In this document: positions 1 to 7,329 of the stretch, piece after piece
How the letters are laid out: every line of letters starts with the position of its first letter
How positions within the stretch are numbered: position 1 is the first letter of the stretch
Source of the DNA: Desulfobacterales bacterium C00003060
Lineage (GTDB): Bacteria; Desulfobacterota; Desulfobacteria; Desulfobacterales; C00003060
NCBI GenBank assembly: GCA_001751085.1
Contig: MAXP01000208.1
Coordinates: forward strand, 1 to 7,667
Direction: 5' to 3'
DNA length: 7,667 bases
Made by a program: the position numbers and the translations under genes
The notes under the pieces: generated by a model
What the model was told of the DNA's origin: nothing
Databases searched by the model: none
The model's input: the letters and a program-made list of their open reading frames with translations, nothing else

Positions 1-79
1 CGACAATACATGGTAGAATGTATTAGGATAATCGTCCAAAGCTGGCAAGCCTTTTGAACGAGGAAAAACCCGTCCTGCA

Positions 80-154
80 TGGTCCCTTGTAATGGAAATT
101 GGGTGGTCCCATGTTTATGGAAAAAATCCTCCTTACCTGGTCCCATGTTTGTGG
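80..154 (+). repeat. Three imperfect direct repeats of a TGGTCCC(A)TGTTTATGG unit
   Basis: Copies lie at 80-95 (TGGTCCCTTGTAATGG), 104-120 (TGGTCCCATGTTTATGG) and 138-154 (TGGTCCCATGTTTGTGG). The second and third differ at one base, while the first is one base shorter and more diverged. Starts are 24 and 34 bp apart. Multiple short direct repeats beginning with TG are a known arrangement at the ends of IS21-family insertion sequences. This may be a decayed left end, but no istA or istB reading frame follows, so that identity is inference. The alternative is a tandem protein-binding array. It does not look like CRISPR: units are too short and spacers unequal. Confidence 0.55.
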
Positions 155-361
155 CAGATGACATTTTCATTCACGCGTCATCGCTGTGTTGTGGTCAGCA
201 ATTCTAATTATGGAAACAGTCAAGATACTTCAAGTAATTTCAAGTGGTTGTGTTTCCCCGGAAAAATCGTGATGTTTTCTGCAAGAATCAAAAATCAAAG
301 AGAATTATTGATTTTGGACGGTCTTGGAAGATTTGGGTTTTTGAAATAAATAGAATTGTAT

Positions 362-398
362 CTTATATCTTACTGTAATATAAGGAAAAAGCTATAAT
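362..398 (+). promoter_or_regulatory. Candidate upstream promoter: TATAAT -10 with a dyad over the -35 region
   Basis: A perfect TATAAT hexamer is at 393-398. The expected -35 position, TTACTG at 370-375 with a 17-bp spacer, matches the consensus poorly. Instead a dyad, CTTATAT (362-368), nine bases, then ATATAAG (378-384), covers that position. A poor -35 box overlapped by a dyad would suit a promoter controlled by a dimeric regulator, but AT-rich DNA produces such matches by chance. The ATG of tamB lies 87 bases beyond the hexamer. Confidence 0.3.
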
Positions 399-426
399 TA
401 GAATTGCTGTATTCTGGTTTGGTTCA

Positions 427-455
427 TTGACACAGATACTCATCGGTAATAGCAT
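427..455 (+). promoter_or_regulatory. Candidate sigma70-type promoter for the tamB operon
   Basis: TTGACA at 427-432 is a perfect -35 hexamer. Exactly 17 bp later, TAGCAT at 450-455 matches four of the six -10 consensus bases, including the critical A2 and T6. Transcription would begin near 462 and leave a leader of about 24 nt before the ATG at 486. This is the better placed of the two promoter candidates upstream of tamB. Confidence 0.45.
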
Positions 456-485
456 ACCTGATTCAACCTTAACAAAAGAAGTGTT

Positions 486-3400
486 ATGGCGAGACTTGTC
501 AAACGGGTTCTAACCTGCATAGGAATTCTCTTCGCTCTGGTTCCTTTTCTGCTTGTTGGAGTCGTCTATTACGCAAAGACTGATCATGCACTGCACCTCA
601 TGCAGGTCAAAGTCAACGAATCGATTCCCGGCACGATTTCACTGGAAGATTTTCGTTTTTCTTTGCTCAAAGGCGAATTCGAATTCAAAAACATGTTGCT
701 CAAAGGCCCGTCCAATGATGAACTGGCAGGTTTTAACAGCCTTTTTGTGGAGATTTCCTGGACTTCGCTCTTCAGAGGAAAGCTTACGGTCGCAGCTCTG
801 ATACTGGAAAAACCATGGGCAACACTTCGGGTGGACAGTGAAGGAGGCATCAATCTGATGGATGCATTTCCTCCTTCAAGTAGCCAAGAAAAGCCGGATG
901 GAGAAAAAGGCAAAGGGATCCCGATCAACATTGTCCTTGACTCTCTCAAGCTTGTGCAAGGTTCTATCTGTTACGAGATGGTTACTGAGGATCTCAAGGC
1001 CGTGGCGGCCGACATCGATCTCACCGCCAGCGGCGATCTCTTGGAACAATCAGGAAATCTCACCGTTCAAATAGGCAAAGCGACTTTAGACAGTCCGAAA
1101 ATCATAACCGAACTTGACCACTTCAAATTGGAGGCAACGCTCAAGGAGGGCAGGATCGATCCCCTCTTTTTTCACGCAGGCACCACATCATCCAGGCTTA
1201 CCATCTCCGGAAACATAGGCGATGTCCTAAGCAACCCCTTTTTGGACCTTACACTCGACACTGTTGCCTCCCTTCCTGAAGTCCGAAAAGCCCTTTGTAT
1301 GGAACCGATGTTGACCGGCCAACTTGCAACACAACTCACGGCTAGGGGCACACTGGATAATCCCGACGTGACATGCCGTTTTGCCTATGGGGGAGGCATC
1401 CTTTCAGGACAACAGGTTGACGGAATAGACCTCGATTGTCGGCTGAAAAACCGGCTCCTTACCCTCAACAGTTTACACATGAACGTTGCTTCCGGAGACC
1501 TCAATCTGCAAGGAGAACTGGATTTGCAGGATGCCTTTGTGAATGGGTTTCTTGATCCACAAAGAGACCTTGAAGCGATATCGTACAAGATCCTGCTTGA
1601 AGAAAAGGGGATAAGGCTTGAAGAACTCCTCCCTGCCACCAACGAATTGAGAGGAACGGTGGCCTCCAACCTTTGTCTTTCCGGGAATGGGATTTCCCCT
1701 GAAACCCTCTCAGCAAGGCTCACACTGGGGGCATTTGCAGAGGAACTGGCCACAAATCATCTATCCGCCCCGATTCAATTCCACCTGGAGGCCGAAGCGA
1801 ACGTCAATCAAGGGGTCGCTGCCCTCGAACACCTTAAAGCAAGTGCGGGGGATATCGGGCTGGCGGCAGAGGGCCATCTCAATGTCTCTTCCGAGCAAAT
1901 GACTGCAAGGCTTACGTTAGATGCGCCAAGCCTCACCACTTCCCTGGCGGCCCTTGGCATAAATGGTGTATCAGGGGCCATTGGACTCACGGCAGACGTC
2001 TCAGGCACGATCAAAGAGCCTGTCCTTGGTCTTCTTCTGGCCGGGGATCAACTCGGTTTCAAGGACGTGACAATCGGAGATGTCCGGTTAGATGCAGCCA
2101 TGGATCAATCAGGGAGGTTGCAAATCTCAAAGCTTGACCTTCGCAATAAGAGATCAGCCATTTGTATCACAGGCGATGCGCAGGTTTTGCAACAAGGGAT
2201 TAGGGAGCCCCTCAAAGATCCCTCATTTCGGGTCGATCTTCAGGGCGACGCCATTTTCATAGAGGATTTCATAAAAGCGGGGAAAGGAGAGGTGTCACTG
2301 AACGCTCACTTCGCGGGAAGGATGACACAACCAGAGGGAACGTTGTCCCTCCACGGGAGAAGGCTTGAGTTGGGCACTCAGAAGATAGATGAAGTCAAAC
2401 TTATTACCAAACTCGATGGTGAGAAGATCTCGATCAACCCGCTTCAGATCGTTGTTGCGTCCGGGGAACTGATCGAGGCTGCAGGGTGGCTCTCCCTGCA
2501 AAAAGCGTATCAGATAGCCATTGTATCCGATGGAATCTCTCTGCATCATATTGACAGGATTCGTGAACTAGGGATCGCGGAAGGGAAGATCTTCCTCAAC
2601 GTCTCAGGAGAAGGCACGCTTGAAGACCCGAAAATCACAGGGGAAATTGCCTTGAAGCACCTCCGGATCAACGAAAAACCATTAAAAGATGTTCAACTCC
2701 ATCTCGATCTTCACAATCAGTTGGCCCGGATCTCAGGCAACCTGAACTTTGACGTGAATGCATCATTTGATTTGAAAAAAAAGGACTTCTTGGCATCCAT
2801 TCTCTTTGATGAGACCGATCTCACGCCATACTTCAAGATCGCAAACCAGCCCGATCTCACGGGAACGTTATCAGGACAAATTGAAGCGAGAGGAAATACG
2901 GAAGAGATCGACCGGACCCAGGCATCCGTCAGTTTCTCAAAATTGAATGTGTTTTTCAAAGATAACCAGTTTATTCACTCCCAGGATTTCAAGGCCTCAA
3001 TTCAGGGTAAAGAAATCACGATTCCTGCGATTCATCTCCTTCTTCCCAAGGAAGGTCGGATTGATATCAACGGAAAGGGGAAACTCGACGGCCCCCTGGA
3101 CCTTCGAGTGGAGTGTGATATCCCTTTGCGTATGGCAAGCCTATTTGTGGAGGACCTTGACGATATCACAGGAAACATTGCCCTTTCTGCCGGCATCGGG
3201 GGAACCGGGTCTCATCCCGAGATCAACGGCGAGATCGGATTGCATGAAATCGCCCTCACGGTCCCTGAGCTCCTACAGAGGTTGCACGATTTGAATGGCC
3301 GGATTCAGATCACGCCCCAGGCGATTACTATCCATGAAATCAAAGGAGGGCTCGATAGCGGCCGATTTGATCTGGCCGGCAAGATCGACCTTGAGGGGTT

Positions 3401-4385
3401 TCAGCCAACCAAGGCCCTTGTGAAGGTCTCCGCAAAGGCGCTCCCCCTGAGAGTCCCGGAGACACTCGACATGCTCTTGACCACGCAAATAGAGTTAGAG
3501 GGAACAGAGAAAAAATCGATGATTCGAGGGGAAACGACTATTCTGGAAGGAACATATTACAAAGATGTAAACTTGAGCCTCTTTCAGATGGTCAAGAAGA
3601 AAAAACGGGAAGAGGCTCCACCAGCGGCTGAGATCACACAGCCCTTTCTCAAGAACATGGGCCTTGATGTCACCGTCTCATGCCGAAATCCCTTTGTGGT
3701 TGACAACAACCTCGCCAATTTGGATATCCGCCCTGACCTCCGCATCACAGGAAAGTTAGGCAATCCGATCATCAGTGGCCGGACCGAGATCGAATCGGGA
3801 ACGATCTTCTACCGGAAGAAGAGCTTTGTCGTTACGAAGGGCGTGATCGACTTTTTGAACCCTTACAAGACCGAACCCACACTCGACATAACAAGTGAGG
3901 TCAAGATCCGAAAATGGACAATATTCTTGGAGATCTCAGGCACGCCGGATGAGATTGTCTTCAAAACAACCTCTGACCCTCCGGAAGAGGACGAGGATAT
4001 CCTGTCTCTGCTCCTGTTCGGCAAGACCACCCGTGAGCTGATTGCAGGTGAAGGGGGAACATCTCAGAACACAGAGCAAATGGTTGCGGAACTGATTGCA
4101 AACACATTTGGGGGGGATATCAAAGCTGCCACAGGCCTCGATATCCTGGAGGTGGAGACCCTGGGAGAAGAGGATGAAGAGGCTTCTGATCAGATCAAAG
4201 TGACTGTCGGCAAGCGACTCTCCAAACGAATGACCGTGAAATACGCTGTAGAATCTGAGGGTGGTGAGTTGGTGCAGCGTGCAATTGCAGAGTACAAACT
4301 CCTTGAGAACATCTTGCTAAACGGTTTTCAAGGCACCGACGACATTTTTGGCGGAGAGTTGCAGTTCAGGCTTGACTTTCGATAG
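486..4385 (+). CDS. tamB: TamB-family inner-membrane-anchored translocation/assembly module (DUF490)
   Basis: This 1299-residue protein, similar in length to E. coli TamB, has an N-terminal signal anchor (basic residues K6 and R7, hydrophobic about 8-29), then a long beta-rich periplasmic body. Loosely periodic turns of the type G-T-x-x-x-P recur, for example at residues 286-293, 505-512, 706-715 and 1087-1094. The C-terminal third matches the TamB/DUF490 domain: ESGTIFYRKKSF from 1103, then GVIDFLNP, then DILSLLLFG at 1171-1179, ending in beta-strand-like GGELQFRLDFR. TamB-family proteins span the periplasm as a hydrophobic groove and work with an Omp85 partner in outer-membrane protein insertion and phospholipid transport. 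The ATG at 486 is the only sensible start: an in-frame TGA lies at 459-461 and the anchor begins at once. The ribosome binding site is weak (AGAAG at 477-481, four bases before ATG). I see no frameshift. The Omp85 partner gene follows after 55 nt, probably in the same operon. Confidence 0.93.
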   Translation: MARLVKRVLTCIGILFALVPFLLVGVVYYAKTDHALHLMQVKVNESIPGTISLEDFRFSLLKGEFEFKNMLLKGPSNDELAGFNSLFVEISWTSLFRGKLTVAALILEKPWATLRVDSEGGINLMDAFPPSSSQEKPDGEKGKGIPINIVLDSLKLVQGSICYEMVTEDLKAVAADIDLTASGDLLEQSGNLTVQIGKATLDSPKIITELDHFKLEATLKEGRIDPLFFHAGTTSSRLTISGNIGDVLSNPFLDLTLDTVASLPEVRKALCMEPMLTGQLATQLTARGTLDNPDVTCRFAYGGGILSGQQVDGIDLDCRLKNRLLTLNSLHMNVASGDLNLQGELDLQDAFVNGFLDPQRDLEAISYKILLEEKGIRLEELLPATNELRGTVASNLCLSGNGISPETLSARLTLGAFAEELATNHLSAPIQFHLEAEANVNQGVAALEHLKASAGDIGLAAEGHLNVSSEQMTARLTLDAPSLTTSLAALGINGVSGAIGLTADVSGTIKEPVLGLLLAGDQLGFKDVTIGDVRLDAAMDQSGRLQISKLDLRNKRSAICITGDAQVLQQGIREPLKDPSFRVDLQGDAIFIEDFIKAGKGEVSLNAHFAGRMTQPEGTLSLHGRRLELGTQKIDEVKLITKLDGEKISINPLQIVVASGELIEAAGWLSLQKAYQIAIVSDGISLHHIDRIRELGIAEGKIFLNVSGEGTLEDPKITGEIALKHLRINEKPLKDVQLHLDLHNQLARISGNLNFDVNASFDLKKKDFLASILFDETDLTPYFKIANQPDLTGTLSGQIEARGNTEEIDRTQASVSFSKLNVFFKDNQFIHSQDFKASIQGKEITIPAIHLLLPKEGRIDINGKGKLDGPLDLRVECDIPLRMASLFVEDLDDITGNIALSAGIGGTGSHPEINGEIGLHEIALTVPELLQRLHDLNGRIQITPQAITIHEIKGGLDSGRFDLAGKIDLEGFQPTKALVKVSAKALPLRVPETLDMLLTTQIELEGTEKKSMIRGETTILEGTYYKDVNLSLFQMVKKKKREEAPPAAEITQPFLKNMGLDVTVSCRNPFVVDNNLANLDIRPDLRITGKLGNPIISGRTEIESGTIFYRKKSFVVTKGVIDFLNPYKTEPTLDITSEVKIRKWTIFLEISGTPDEIVFKTTSDPPEEDEDILSLLLFGKTTRELIAGEGGTSQNTEQMVAELIANTFGGDIKAATGLDILEVETLGEEDEEASDQIKVTVGKRLSKRMTVKYAVESEGGELVQRAIAEYKLLENILLNGFQGTDDIFGGELQFRLDFR

Positions 4386-4393
4386 GACGATAC

Positions 4394-4440
4394 AGGAAAG
4401 AGATGCATTGGCTGGAGGGCGGGAGCGAGCAAATCTGAAG
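4394..4440 (+). promoter_or_regulatory. Translation-initiation region with a possible 11-codon leader ORF
   Basis: The best Shine-Dalgarno in the tamB/Omp85 gap is AGGA at 4394-4397, within AGGAAAGAG. It sits five bases before an ATG at 4403 that opens a short out-of-frame ORF (MHWLEGGSEQI, stop TGA 4436-4438). That ORF ends two bases before the ATG at 4441 of the downstream gene, a spacing that permits translational coupling by reinitiation. The same Shine-Dalgarno is also five bases from an in-frame TTG at 4408, which would instead be a direct start adding 11 residues to the Omp85 protein. The sequence alone does not decide between these. Confidence 0.35.
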
Positions 4441-7326
4441 ATGGCGTATTTTCTTACGGTCGAAGATTCACCGCAGCATGCTGCGGTGAGTTTAAAATGG
4501 ACTTTTAGGATTGGCCTGTTGCTGGTCTGTTGTTTGTCCTTTCTTGCGGGGAATACGTGTTATTGCCATGCCGATTCGCAAGAAAACGTATCTGACGCTG
4601 CAGCCATTTCAAAGCCGATTATCTCTGAAATCCTTGTAGAAATCCGGGATGTGAGGGATACAAGGACCAAGTGGATAGAAATGGCCAGGGGCCTGATCTT
4701 TTTCCGAGAAGGGGACCGGTTTTCCGCTGCCCGGCTGGACAAGTCGATTGCGGCATTGAGACTCTGTGACAGGTTTCATGAGATCGATGTTGATGTCAAA
4801 GAGAAGGAGGACGGAATTGCGCTCCTGTTCTGTCTTACACCATTTCGCCTGATAAAAGATATCAGGATAGAGGGGAAATACCCCGTTTTTGAGCGGGAAA
4901 TCCTCAATGCAATGACAATCTATAGCGGTGACGCATTTATTCAAGAAGAACTCCCCAAACAACAAACATTGATTGAAGAGCTTTTCCAACGGGAAGGGTT
5001 CATCTCTCCCAATGTCGAAGTAACGGCAATAGAAGACCGAGATGACGGCTGTTTTGTCATTCATGTCAGGATCGACAAAGGCCCTTACTATCGTCTGCGG
5101 CTCCTTGAGATTGACGGGGATCGAGCATTTTCAGATGCAAGGCTCAAACTGAAAATGAAGACTTGGCGCGCAACCTTCTTCCCTGGCAGCTCAGGACGTT
5201 TCATCGAAGGCGACATCAAAAAGGACATCAAGAACCTGACCGGGTTTTACCGGAAAAAGGGGTACGCCGATGCCTTGATCGACCTTAAGGTGGAAGAAAA
5301 CGCGGGAACCAAGAGCGTTTCCGTGTTTGTGACGATTGATGAGGGGCCTAAGTATGAAGTGGAATTTGTTGGTAATAAGCAGTTTTGGGACCTCACTCTG
5401 AAGAAAGACATGGTCCTTTTCCAAGAGGGTAACAGGAACGATCTTGGGGTAAAAAAGAGTGTAAGAAGGATCAAGGAGCGCTACAGGTCGGCGGGGTATC
5501 TTCAGACCCATGTGAAGATCGAAGAGAAGGCAGCGACCGATCAGGACGAGCCGATACGTATGCTCAGGTTTGTTATTGATGAAGGCCCTCGTTCGATTGT
5601 CCGTTCGATCCGAATTGCAGGAAACACCCAATTTGATGACGAGAAGATAAAAAAGCAGATGCTTACCAGATTGCCTGGGCTCTTGCACGACGGGGCCTTT
5701 GTGCCGGAAACACTAGCAGATGACGTAGATGCAATCACATCGCTTTATCTCAAACAAGGGTATATGGATACTCAAGTCAAGGAAGAGTTGGAATGGAACA
5801 AAGAGAAGACAGGGGTTGATGTTAACCTTAAAATCGAGGAAGGGGTCCAAACACTCGTCTCTTCAGGGACAGTTACGGGCGTTAACCTTCTTTCAAAGGA
5901 AGAGACCCGGAACGCCATCTCGTTGAAAAAGGGAGAGCCGTTTCGAAGATACATGATCAAGAGTGATGAAAACGCCCTGTCTGCCCTGATTTCTGAAAAA
6001 GGACACCCCTATGTCAAGGTGAAAGGGGAGGTCTCCATCAGCGAGGACCAATCAAGGGCCGAGGTCGTATACAGGGTTGATGAAGGGCCATTCGTAGAGA
6101 TGGGACCGGTCTACTACAAAGGCAATTTCCGAACCAAGGTTAAGATACTGCAAAACGAGCTTGAACTCCAGCCGGGAGAGCCTTTTTCTCTCGTAAAGAT
6201 GCTTGATGGACAACGAAACCTCCGAAATATGGATATCTTTAACTCCGCAAAGTTCAAGGCGATCGGGCTTAAAGAAAAAAGGAAGAGAATCGACCTTTTC
6301 GTCGAAGTAGAGGAGAAAAAGCCGTACTTTGTCGAGATTGGCGGAGGGTACGAATCCGAAAAGAGATTCTTTGCCCATACCAAGATCGGGGATCGCAATC
6401 TCCTTGGAACGAACAAGACCGCCTCGTTGGGAGGAGAATTAAGCCAAATCGGCTATCGGGGTGAGTTCAAAATCAAAGAACCGAGACTAATAGGCTCACA
6501 CATAGCCGCAGACCTCAGTCTCTATGCAGAGCGAAAAGAAGAGTTCAATCAAAACTTCGGGACCACAACGTATGGTTCCTCCATCGGATTTGCACGGAAG
6601 TGGTCTGAACGGCTTACTACATCCTTGAGCTTCCAATTTGAACAAAAAGAGCAATTTAGGCGTGATTCGCAATACTCAGAGACAGAGACACTTGAATACG
6701 ATAGCGATCAATTTATCCCAAGAAGCATTCTGGTTGCCACGCCCTTGATCTGTTACAACACAAGGGATTCCTTTATCCGCCCAAGGCGGGGGACCTTTTC
6801 CACGTTGTCGGTTGATATCTCCAAGGGGCTCAGGAATTCCTTAGATGATTTTGTCAAGTACCGTCTTGATTTGAGATACTACTTCACTCCCCTTAGTCGG
6901 TTGACCTTTGCATGTCTTGGCCGGACCGGTTACATCGAGCCATACGGCTCAACAGGAAGAGTGCCGGATGATCAGCTCTTCTTCCTCGGCGGGACATCGA
7001 GTGTTCGGGGCTTTAAAGAGAATCTCCTCTGTTTTGACGCCCAGGGGGACGCCGTGGGGGGGCGCGTCGCAGTGAATGGGAGTGTGGAGGCGAGGATCTA
7101 TTTGGGCCTTGACCTTGAACTGGACGCTTTTTTCGACACGGGGCGTGTAAGTGATACATTTGAGGATGCCTGTTCAGGTTCAGGTGAATTCCGATCCTCA
7201 GCAGGGCTGGGCCTAAGGTACATTACCGCTATAGGGGCAATAGGCGTCCTTTACGGGAGGAAGCTTGATCCAAAGGAAGGGGAAAGTCGAGGGAGATTTC
7301 ATTTTTCGATAGGTTATACGTTCTAA
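4441..7326 (+). CDS. BamA/TamA-like Omp85-superfamily outer membrane protein with seven POTRA-like modules
   Basis: Numbered from the ATG at 4441 (961 residues). A signal peptide has its hydrophobic core after K19/R23 and a likely signal-peptidase I site after CHA, before DSQ. By my reading seven POTRA-like modules follow: about 58-135, 136-215, 216-303, 304-383, 384-469, 470-550 and 551-628. Most end in D/E-x-G-P (DKGP, DEGP) and begin with a G-N/G-D turn such as IAGN or FVGN. The barrel (about 629-961) has SFIRPRRGTF, the L6 motif VRGF at 855-858, FFDTGRV and a terminal SIGYTF with the C-terminal Phe used for BAM recognition. Such proteins insert outer-membrane proteins; the tamB neighbour suggests the TamA-like partner role. 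Classical BamA has five POTRAs and TamA three, so I give no symbol. Other possible starts are TTG 4348 (overlapping tamB), TTG 4408 and GTG 4486. GTG 4486 gives the cleanest signal peptide (MSLKWTFR then the core) but has no ribosome binding site. Confidence 0.92.
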   Translation: MAYFLTVEDSPQHAAVSLKWTFRIGLLLVCCLSFLAGNTCYCHADSQENVSDAAAISKPIISEILVEIRDVRDTRTKWIEMARGLIFFREGDRFSAARLDKSIAALRLCDRFHEIDVDVKEKEDGIALLFCLTPFRLIKDIRIEGKYPVFEREILNAMTIYSGDAFIQEELPKQQTLIEELFQREGFISPNVEVTAIEDRDDGCFVIHVRIDKGPYYRLRLLEIDGDRAFSDARLKLKMKTWRATFFPGSSGRFIEGDIKKDIKNLTGFYRKKGYADALIDLKVEENAGTKSVSVFVTIDEGPKYEVEFVGNKQFWDLTLKKDMVLFQEGNRNDLGVKKSVRRIKERYRSAGYLQTHVKIEEKAATDQDEPIRMLRFVIDEGPRSIVRSIRIAGNTQFDDEKIKKQMLTRLPGLLHDGAFVPETLADDVDAITSLYLKQGYMDTQVKEELEWNKEKTGVDVNLKIEEGVQTLVSSGTVTGVNLLSKEETRNAISLKKGEPFRRYMIKSDENALSALISEKGHPYVKVKGEVSISEDQSRAEVVYRVDEGPFVEMGPVYYKGNFRTKVKILQNELELQPGEPFSLVKMLDGQRNLRNMDIFNSAKFKAIGLKEKRKRIDLFVEVEEKKPYFVEIGGGYESEKRFFAHTKIGDRNLLGTNKTASLGGELSQIGYRGEFKIKEPRLIGSHIAADLSLYAERKEEFNQNFGTTTYGSSIGFARKWSERLTTSLSFQFEQKEQFRRDSQYSETETLEYDSDQFIPRSILVATPLICYNTRDSFIRPRRGTFSTLSVDISKGLRNSLDDFVKYRLDLRYYFTPLSRLTFACLGRTGYIEPYGSTGRVPDDQLFFLGGTSSVRGFKENLLCFDAQGDAVGGRVAVNGSVEARIYLGLDLELDAFFDTGRVSDTFEDACSGSGEFRSSAGLGLRYITAIGAIGVLYGRKLDPKEGESRGRFHFSIGYTF
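4468..4489. repeat. Perfect 22-bp palindrome inside the 5' end of the Omp85 gene
   Basis: The left arm TCACCGCAGCA (4468-4478) is followed directly by its exact reverse complement TGCTGCGGTGA (4479-4489). In RNA this gives a nine-base-pair GC-rich stem with a CATG tetraloop. It encodes Ser-Pro-Gln-His-Ala-Ala-Val just before the hydrophobic core of the signal peptide. The in-frame GTG at 4486-4488 lies in the 3' arm and would be buried in the stem. No U-tract follows, so it is not an intrinsic terminator. A regulatory hairpin or a dimeric-protein site is possible but unproven. Confidence 0.7.
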
Positions 7327-7329
7327 AGC

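Larger units (their letters stand above)
1..485. other. AT-rich upstream region without a convincing intact gene
   Basis: I find no supportable complete gene here. Reading frame 1 is open from the window edge to a TGA at 55-57 (tail ...VQSWQAF). It could be the end of an upstream coding region, but 18 residues are too few to call. A short dyad, AATACAT (5-11) and ATGTATT (18-24), lies within it. Further right are the TGGTCCC repeats (80-154), phased TCAAG words (220-244), a weak AT-rich dyad AAAATCAA/TTGATTTT (291-298 and 308-315), and the promoter region of the tamB operon (about 362-485). An 85-codon open frame at 92-349 has no ribosome binding site, no recognisable domain, and translates straight through the repeats, so I do not call it a gene. 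Confidence 0.6.

Noticed and set aside
41..57. Possible sigma54 promoter (TGGCAAG...TTTGA)
   Set aside because: GG is correctly spaced from the second element, but the essential GC at -12 is GA, and no gene follows closely.
80..154. CRISPR array
   Set aside because: Units are only 16-17 bp, spacings are 8 and 17 bp, copies are imperfect, and no cas gene is present.
92..349. 85-codon open frame on the + strand
   Set aside because: It has no ribosome binding site or recognisable domain, reads through the TGGTCCC repeats, and its composition is that of translated AT-rich spacer.
4348..4440. TTG at 4348 as start of the Omp85 gene, overlapping tamB by 38 nt
   Set aside because: No Shine-Dalgarno precedes it, and it would place about 50 largely polar residues before the signal-peptide core. 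Later starts are more plausible.
4471..4500. Intrinsic terminator between tamB and the Omp85 gene
   Set aside because: The hairpin is strong but followed by GAGTTTAAAATGG with no U-run, and it lies inside the downstream reading frame.
5191..5688. Minus-strand open frames inside the two large genes (for example 165 codons here)
   Set aside because: They are antisense shadows of well-supported coding frames, with no recognisable domain.
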